From Lysobacteraceae bacterium (GTDB lineage Bacteria; Pseudomonadota; Gammaproteobacteria; Xanthomonadales; Xanthomonadaceae), in contig JAGNNB010000081.1 of NCBI GenBank assembly GCA_017990865.1, positions 1 to 9,907 of the forward strand: a DNA stretch of 9,907 bases, written 5' to 3'. The notes under the pieces were generated by a model that saw nothing but the letters and a program-made list of their open reading frames with translations, was not told the DNA's origin and ran no database searches. Position numbers and translations under genes: made by a program. Positions 5,782 to 9,907 of this stretch are shown piece after piece (within the stretch, counting starts at the first letter, position 1; each line of letters starts with the position of its first letter).

Positions 5782-6627
5782 TCACTTGCGCTGGAAAACG
5801 AGACACGCCTGGTCGTACTTGCTGCCGTCGAAGCAGCTCGCGGCCAGGGTGAAATGCTCGGCATAGGCCTTGCGCGCGTACTCCGGCGGAATCCAGGTTT
5901 CGCCGTAAAAACTGGCGTCGCGCGGGCCGCCGCCGCCGACGCCCTCGGACGCGCCGTGTACGATCTCGCCATTGCGATAGCGAAGGCGCGCATCGTCGAG
6001 GTCGGGAAACAGCGCCCCCAGGGCTTGAATGTAGTCGGACGCTGCGTCGCCCTGATCTTTGGCCCATTGGCAGAAATCGAAGAAGCTGTCGTGACGCGTG
6101 GTCCACGCGACAATGCCGCCGGGCTTGACGATGCGCGCGAACTCGCGCATCCATTCCGCGCAGGCTTTTTCCGACAAGTGCGAGAACACCGAGTAAGCGA
6201 TCACGAGATCGAAACTGCCGTCTTCGAAGCGGGTCGGAGGAAACGGGGCGCAGACATCGAAGTGATCCGAATCGAACAACGCGCGCGTCATCTCGACGAA
6301 CGAAGGGTCGACGTCGACGCCATACAAGTTTTCGATGGAGATTTTCTCCATGAAGGTGCGCGAAATTCGCCCCCAGCCGAACCCGAAATCGAGTACGCGG
6401 GTCTTGGCGTCGAGTCCACGATCAAGCGCCTGGGTTTCGCGGTCGACATCGGAATAGAACGCATGCGCCTGTCGCAACGCCGCTTCGGCGGAAAGACCCG
6501 TGGTGTTCTGCTGCATTTCCACCGACGGAAATTTCGGCAACGGCTCGCCGAGCGGGCTGCGCTGCGCCGAATCGAGACTGCGGATCAAGGTCTGCAGCCA
6601 GGGGTTGTCGCTCGGAACGGAGGTCAT
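5782..6627 (-). CDS. Class I SAM-dependent methyltransferase in glycan operon
   Basis: This is a predicted 281-residue cytoplasmic methyltransferase. Motif I is VLDFGFGWGR (residues 78-87). The acidic residue after the second strand is Asp105 in YGVDVD, and the motif IV region is FDLVIAYSVFSHL (139-151), followed by VKPGGIVAW (167-175). The start at 6627 is chosen because AAGGA (6636-6640) lies 8 bp upstream. Longer in-frame starts would run into the epimerase gene and add nothing protein-like. It begins 28 bp after the epimerase stop and ends 3 bp before the dioxygenase start, so all are probably one transcript. The C-terminal part has a glycine run (GVGGGG, 229-234) and a YGETWIPPEY segment similar in placement to one in the + strand methyltransferase. 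The acceptor is unknown. O- or N-methylation of a sugar, or of a group attached to it, is the likeliest role from context. Confidence 0.87.
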   Translation of the reverse strand: MTSVPSDNPWLQTLIRSLDSAQRSPLGEPLPKFPSVEMQQNTTGLSAEAALRQAHAFYSDVDRETQALDRGLDAKTRVLDFGFGWGRISRTFMEKISIENLYGVDVDPSFVEMTRALFDSDHFDVCAPFPPTRFEDGSFDLVIAYSVFSHLSEKACAEWMREFARIVKPGGIVAWTTRHDSFFDFCQWAKDQGDAASDYIQALGALFPDLDDARLRYRNGEIVHGASEGVGGGGPRDASFYGETWIPPEYARKAYAEHFTLAASCFDGSKYDQACLVFQRK

Positions 6628-6635
6628 CGTAGCAA

Positions 6636-6640
6636 TCCTT
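6636..6640 (-). promoter_or_regulatory. Ribosome binding site of the operon methyltransferase
   Basis: On the - strand AAGGA is followed by an 8-bp spacer and the ATG at 6627. It lies in the 28-bp gap after the epimerase gene and fixes the start against longer in-frame alternatives. Confidence 0.75.
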
Positions 6641-6655
6641 AAAAGTTTGGGGGAA

Positions 6656-7588
6656 TCAAGTGTGGGAACGGGAGAGCGCATCGAGCCAGCGCCAAGTGCG
6701 CGCGATGCCTTCGTCGAGGCCGATTCGCGGCGCCCACGCGAAGCGGTCGCGGGCAGCGGAGGTGTCGAGGACGACTTCGCGCACGTCGAACCCGCGCGCC
6801 GGCAAATGCGCCGTCTGCAGCCGCCGACCGGCGACGCGCTCGACGGCGGCGCAAATCGCATTGAGGCTCTGACCTTCGCCGCTGCCCGCATTGAACGCGC
6901 CGCAAGCGTCGCTGGCGGCCGCCGCGATCACGAGGCGAATGAGATCGTCGATGTAGATATAGTCGCGTACGGTCTCGCCATCGCCCCATATCTGCAGACG
7001 TTCGTCCGCATGCGCGCGGGCGAGCGCCGCGGCGATGAAGCCTTGCCCGCCCGCAGCGGACTGGCGCGGGCCGTAGGGATTCGAAGGACGCAGAATCAGC
7101 GGATCCAATTCGCCCGAGCGTCGGTACATGTCGAGATAGTGCTCGATCGCGACCTTGACGATGCCGTAGGACGAGATCGGACGCAGCGGATGCGCTTCGT
7201 CCATGGGCAAGTATTCCGGGCCGCCATAGACGGTGCCGCCGGACGAGAAGAACACGATGCGACGCAAGCCGCGCGCGCGCATCGCCGCGATCAAGCCGAG
7301 CGCGCCGACCAGGTTGCTGGTCACGTCGAATGCGGGGTCGGCATTGGAGCTGGCCGGCACGGTGGTGCTGGCGAGATGGAACACAATGTCGCAGCTCTGC
7401 AGCGCGTCGTCCAACGCGGTGGCGTCGGTGTACGGCGCGCGCACATAACGCACATCGCTCCAATCCAGATCGGCGCGAGGCGGACCAGGGTCGAGCACCG
7501 TCGGCGCATAACCGTCGGCGCGCAGACGCTCGACCAGGTGCGAACCGATGAAGCCGTTGCCGCCGACCACGAGCGCGCGCGTCGCCAT
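6656..7588 (-). CDS. NAD-dependent epimerase/dehydratase (extended SDR, nucleotide-sugar type)
   Basis: This is a predicted 310-residue cytoplasmic enzyme of the extended short-chain dehydrogenase family that acts on nucleotide sugars, close in pattern to UDP-glucose 4-epimerases. The NAD-binding motif is GGNGFIG (residues 9-15). The catalytic residues are Ser115/Ser116 in FFSSGGTVYG and the YxxxK pair Tyr141 and Lys145. RPSNPYGPRQ (168-177) and RDYIYIDD (208-215) are typical of sugar epimerases and dehydratases. The length is normal for the family. The start at 7588 has a strong GGAGG (7597-7601) 8 bp upstream, embedded in the last codons of the glycosyltransferase gene, so translation is probably coupled. 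Substrate (UDP-hexose 4-epimerisation or a related conversion) cannot be fixed from sequence alone, so I give no gene symbol. Confidence 0.92.
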   Translation of the reverse strand: MATRALVVGGNGFIGSHLVERLRADGYAPTVLDPGPPRADLDWSDVRYVRAPYTDATALDDALQSCDIVFHLASTTVPASSNADPAFDVTSNLVGALGLIAAMRARGLRRIVFFSSGGTVYGGPEYLPMDEAHPLRPISSYGIVKVAIEHYLDMYRRSGELDPLILRPSNPYGPRQSAAGGQGFIAAALARAHADERLQIWGDGETVRDYIYIDDLIRLVIAAAASDACGAFNAGSGEGQSLNAICAAVERVAGRRLQTAHLPARGFDVREVVLDTSAARDRFAWAPRIGLDEGIARTWRWLDALSRSHT

Positions 7589-7591
7589 CGT

Positions 7592-9907
7592 CTACGCCTC
7601 CACCGACGCCGCGGACGGCAGTTCGAACTGCACGCGCAAACGCTCGGCGTACTCGGCGGCCGCGGTGCGTACGCTCGCGTCCAACGGGTACAAGCGTTGC
7701 GCGATCGCTTGCGCGGCCACGACCTCGTCATAATGCCGCTGCCGATTGAGCGCGGTGGTGACGCTGGCGGCATGGCGACGATGGCGATTGAGCGGTTTCG
7801 GATGGAAATGGATGCGGCCACGCGTCAACAAACGCAGATACACGACCCAATCGCCGGCGACGCGATAGGAGACGATGTCCTCCTCGTGCGCGTCCAGCAC
7901 CGCCAGCAGCGCATCGCGCCGGAACAGCGCAGCGCTGACGTTGGGCACGGTGTTCTTCACCGCGAGCGCGTGCGCGGCTTCCTCGGCGCCGCTGGCGGTG
8001 TACGCCGAACGCCAACGTCGCGTATCCAGATCGTCGGTGTAGGCCAGATAATCCGGCGCGAGCGTACCGCCGTCGCTGTCCATCTGTTCGGACTGACAGT
8101 ACGCCATCACGATGCTGGGATCGGCCAGCATCGGCTGCGCCAGCGCGGCCAGCATTTGCGGATGCGCCAGATCGTCGGCTTCGGCAATCCAGACGAATTC
8201 GCCCTGCGCGCGGCGAACGCCCGCCGCCCACTGCCGGAATACCGAGCCGGAATTGCGCGCATTGCGCACCAGTTCCGGTTCCGGGTGAATGCGACCGCGT
8301 TCGGCCTGCAGCACCGCGAGGCTGTGGTCGGTGGAAGCATCGTCGAGCACCAGTATCTCGAGCAGCGGCAGCGTCTGCGCGGACAAACTCTCCAGTCGCT
8401 GCGGCAGGTAGTGCGCGTAGTTGTAGTTGGGCACCACCGCCGAAATGCGCGGCGATCGATGCCCCGCGAAGTCGAGCAGATCCAAGGCATAACGACGGAA
8501 CGAGAAATCCCGGTTCACCAATGCGCGCCCGGCCTCGCCCAGACGCGCACGAAGCGACGCATCGTCGACGACCCGCAACAAAGCGGCGGCATAGGCCTCG
8601 ACATCGAATGCCGGAACGACCAATCCCGCGCGGCCGTCGATCAAATCGGCGCCGCCGCCGGTCCCGGCGAACGCGACCACCGGCGTGCCCACCGACAAAC
8701 TTTCCAACACCACCGAGGGAAACGGATCCTCGCGCGACGCGAGCGCATAAACATCCGCGCCGGCGTAGTAATCGTCGGTATCGAAATCCAGACCGACGAA
8801 GTGGAAACGCGACGCGATGCCGGCCTGCGCGAGCAGCGCGTCCACCTCCGGTTGCAGCCCGACTTCGCGATGACCGACCCAGACCACATGCAAATCCGGA
8901 TGACGCGCGCAGGCGACGATCGCCGCTTGCGCCAGCAAGTCCAAACCCTTGCGGCGATCCGCATAGCCCACCGCCAGCACGACCGCGGCGTCATCGGCCA
9001 ATCCCAGCTTGCGTCGTAACGCAGCGCGCGCGAGCGAGAGATCGTCCACGCCGCGGTAACGGCTGCGGGTGAACAAGCCCTGCGGGCGCAGCACGAGTTT
9101 GTCGCTCACGACGTCGCTCGGCAGCAATCCCGACAGACCGTCGCGCACCGCCACCGAAGGCGCGACGATGCGTGCGCTGACATCGCCCAAGGTCCGCAAC
9201 GCATTTTCCAGGCCATATTCGGCGATCACGCCCGGCAATTCGTGGATCAGCGACACCACGCGCAGCCCCGCCGCATGCAGCGCGGCGACGACACGACCGG
9301 ACACCGCCGTATTCGCGATGACCGCCTGCACGCCACGCGCGCGCAGATCGAGGGCCAACGCGGCGATCTGGTCGGGCCGAAGCGCATACAAGCGATGCAA
9401 CGGCGCGAGGGCAGCGAACTCCGCTTCCAGGCGCCCTTCGCCCTGCAGCAGCACCTCGACATCCACCGCCATGCGCCGCAACTCGCGCAACAGATTCAGC
9501 GCCAGATATTGCGCGCCATGGGGATGCGCGTCGTGCGAGATCAGCGCGATACGCAGCGGCGCGGCATCGCCGCTCAGCGCGGCGCGTGTGGCGTGCAGAT
9601 AGGCATAGCCGTAGCGACGATCGGGCTCGAGATACGCGCCTTCGGCCCATTCGTTCCAAGCGTTGACGAAGACCACGCGCTCGCCGGCCACCGGATGCGC
9701 GGCGGCGTAGTCTGCGCAGGAAGAAAGCCACTCGCGATAGGCCGCAGGCGAAGCATGCGCGAAGGCATAGCCGCGACCGGGTTTGCGCGCTTCGTTGTCC
9801 CACCCCGGCGATAAACCACGGAATAGCGGATAGTCCGGCACCGGCCACTCCATCGCGCGCCGTGCGAGTTCGCGGTAATCCAGGACCATACCGGCATAGT
9901 CGGGATT
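7592..9907 (-). CDS. Multidomain glycosyltransferase: GH99-like/WbsX domain + GT4 + GT2 (5' end outside window)
   Basis: This is a partial gene: the frame is open to the right edge of the window, leaving 771 visible residues. An internal ATG at 9889 is not the real start, since the six codons before it (NPDYAG) continue the domain. Visible residues 1-112 are the C-terminal part of a GH99-like/WbsX-type domain (YPLFRG, PGWDN, then NAWNEWAEGAYLEPD). Residues about 118-478 form a GT4 transferase in the GT-B fold. It has VGYADRRKG (313-321) and SREDPFPSVVLES (391-403), where Asp replaces the first Glu of the usual Ex7E motif. Residues about 487-740 form a GT2 (GT-A fold) transferase with VVPNYNYAHYL, VLDDASTD, a metal-site-like EADD and a GDW motif. 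No membrane segment is visible. Such fusions occur in O-antigen and exopolysaccharide loci, where each domain would add one sugar. Donors and linkages are unknown. It is the first visible gene of the - strand operon. Confidence 0.9.
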   Translation of the reverse strand, partial: NPDYAGMVLDYRELARRAMEWPVPDYPLFRGLSPGWDNEARKPGRGYAFAHASPAAYREWLSSCADYAAAHPVAGERVVFVNAWNEWAEGAYLEPDRRYGYAYLHATRAALSGDAAPLRIALISHDAHPHGAQYLALNLLRELRRMAVDVEVLLQGEGRLEAEFAALAPLHRLYALRPDQIAALALDLRARGVQAVIANTAVSGRVVAALHAAGLRVVSLIHELPGVIAEYGLENALRTLGDVSARIVAPSVAVRDGLSGLLPSDVVSDKLVLRPQGLFTRSRYRGVDDLSLARAALRRKLGLADDAAVVLAVGYADRRKGLDLLAQAAIVACARHPDLHVVWVGHREVGLQPEVDALLAQAGIASRFHFVGLDFDTDDYYAGADVYALASREDPFPSVVLESLSVGTPVVAFAGTGGGADLIDGRAGLVVPAFDVEAYAAALLRVVDDASLRARLGEAGRALVNRDFSFRRYALDLLDFAGHRSPRISAVVPNYNYAHYLPQRLESLSAQTLPLLEILVLDDASTDHSLAVLQAERGRIHPEPELVRNARNSGSVFRQWAAGVRRAQGEFVWIAEADDLAHPQMLAALAQPMLADPSIVMAYCQSEQMDSDGGTLAPDYLAYTDDLDTRRWRSAYTASGAEEAAHALAVKNTVPNVSAALFRRDALLAVLDAHEEDIVSYRVAGDWVVYLRLLTRGRIHFHPKPLNRHRRHAASVTTALNRQRHYDEVVAAQAIAQRLYPLDASVRTAAAEYAERLRVQFELPSAASVEA
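7597..7601 (-). promoter_or_regulatory. Ribosome binding site of the epimerase inside the upstream gene
   Basis: GGAGG on the - strand lies within the final codons of the glycosyltransferase gene (Glu-Ala-stop) with an 8-bp spacer to the epimerase ATG. The upstream stop codon falls inside the spacer, an arrangement favouring translational coupling. Confidence 0.8.

Noticed and set aside
3943..6642. An 899-codon open frame on the + strand across the lipoprotein, dioxygenase and methyltransferase genes
   Set aside because: It crosses three well-supported genes in a shadow frame, has an Arg-rich composition and no domain signature.
6500..9019. An 839-codon open frame on the + strand opposite the epimerase and glycosyltransferase
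   Set aside because: It is antisense to strongly motif-supported genes, with low-complexity Arg/His/Gln-rich translation.

Overview
The window is GC-rich, densely coding bacterial DNA. It suggests a gammaproteobacterium of the Xanthomonadaceae, perhaps Lysobacter or a relative. This is inferred from three things: a secreted reprolysin-like protease with FG-GAP/VCBS-type repeats, a giant GH99-like/GT4/GT2 glycosyltransferase fusion, and the GC-rich codon usage. No rRNA or other marker gene is present to confirm it.

The left part (1-4510) reads on the + strand. Positions 1-406 hold no gene I can support. They carry two near-identical 32-bp direct repeats and a CRP/Clp-like dyad. A predicted lipoprotein zinc metalloprotease follows (407-2758): propeptide, metzincin catalytic domain and six C-terminal repeats of about 48 residues. 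It ends at a strong hairpin terminator. Next come a class I SAM-dependent methyltransferase (3085-3858) and, 34 bp later, a small Pro/Thr/Ala-rich lipoprotein (3893-4510) with a TTG start. The last part of that lipoprotein resembles an NPCBM-type carbohydrate-binding fold.

The right part (4627-9907) is one - strand operon read from the right edge inward. It contains a 5'-truncated glycosyltransferase fusion, an NAD-dependent sugar epimerase/dehydratase, a second class I methyltransferase, and a phytanoyl-CoA dioxygenase (PhyH) family Fe(II)/2-oxoglutarate oxygenase. Gaps are 3, 28 and 3 bp, and ribosome binding sites sit in or beside the preceding stop codons. The two strands converge in 4511-4626, which holds two hairpins.

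My reading is that the - strand operon is the distal end of a surface polysaccharide (O-antigen or exopolysaccharide) locus. The transferase would build the chain, the epimerase would supply or convert a nucleotide sugar, and the methyltransferase and oxygenase would tailor the glycan. Substrates cannot be read from the sequence. The + strand methyltransferase is a distant paralogue of the - strand one, so it may belong to the same glycan system. I see no CRISPR, tRNA, rRNA or mobile element.
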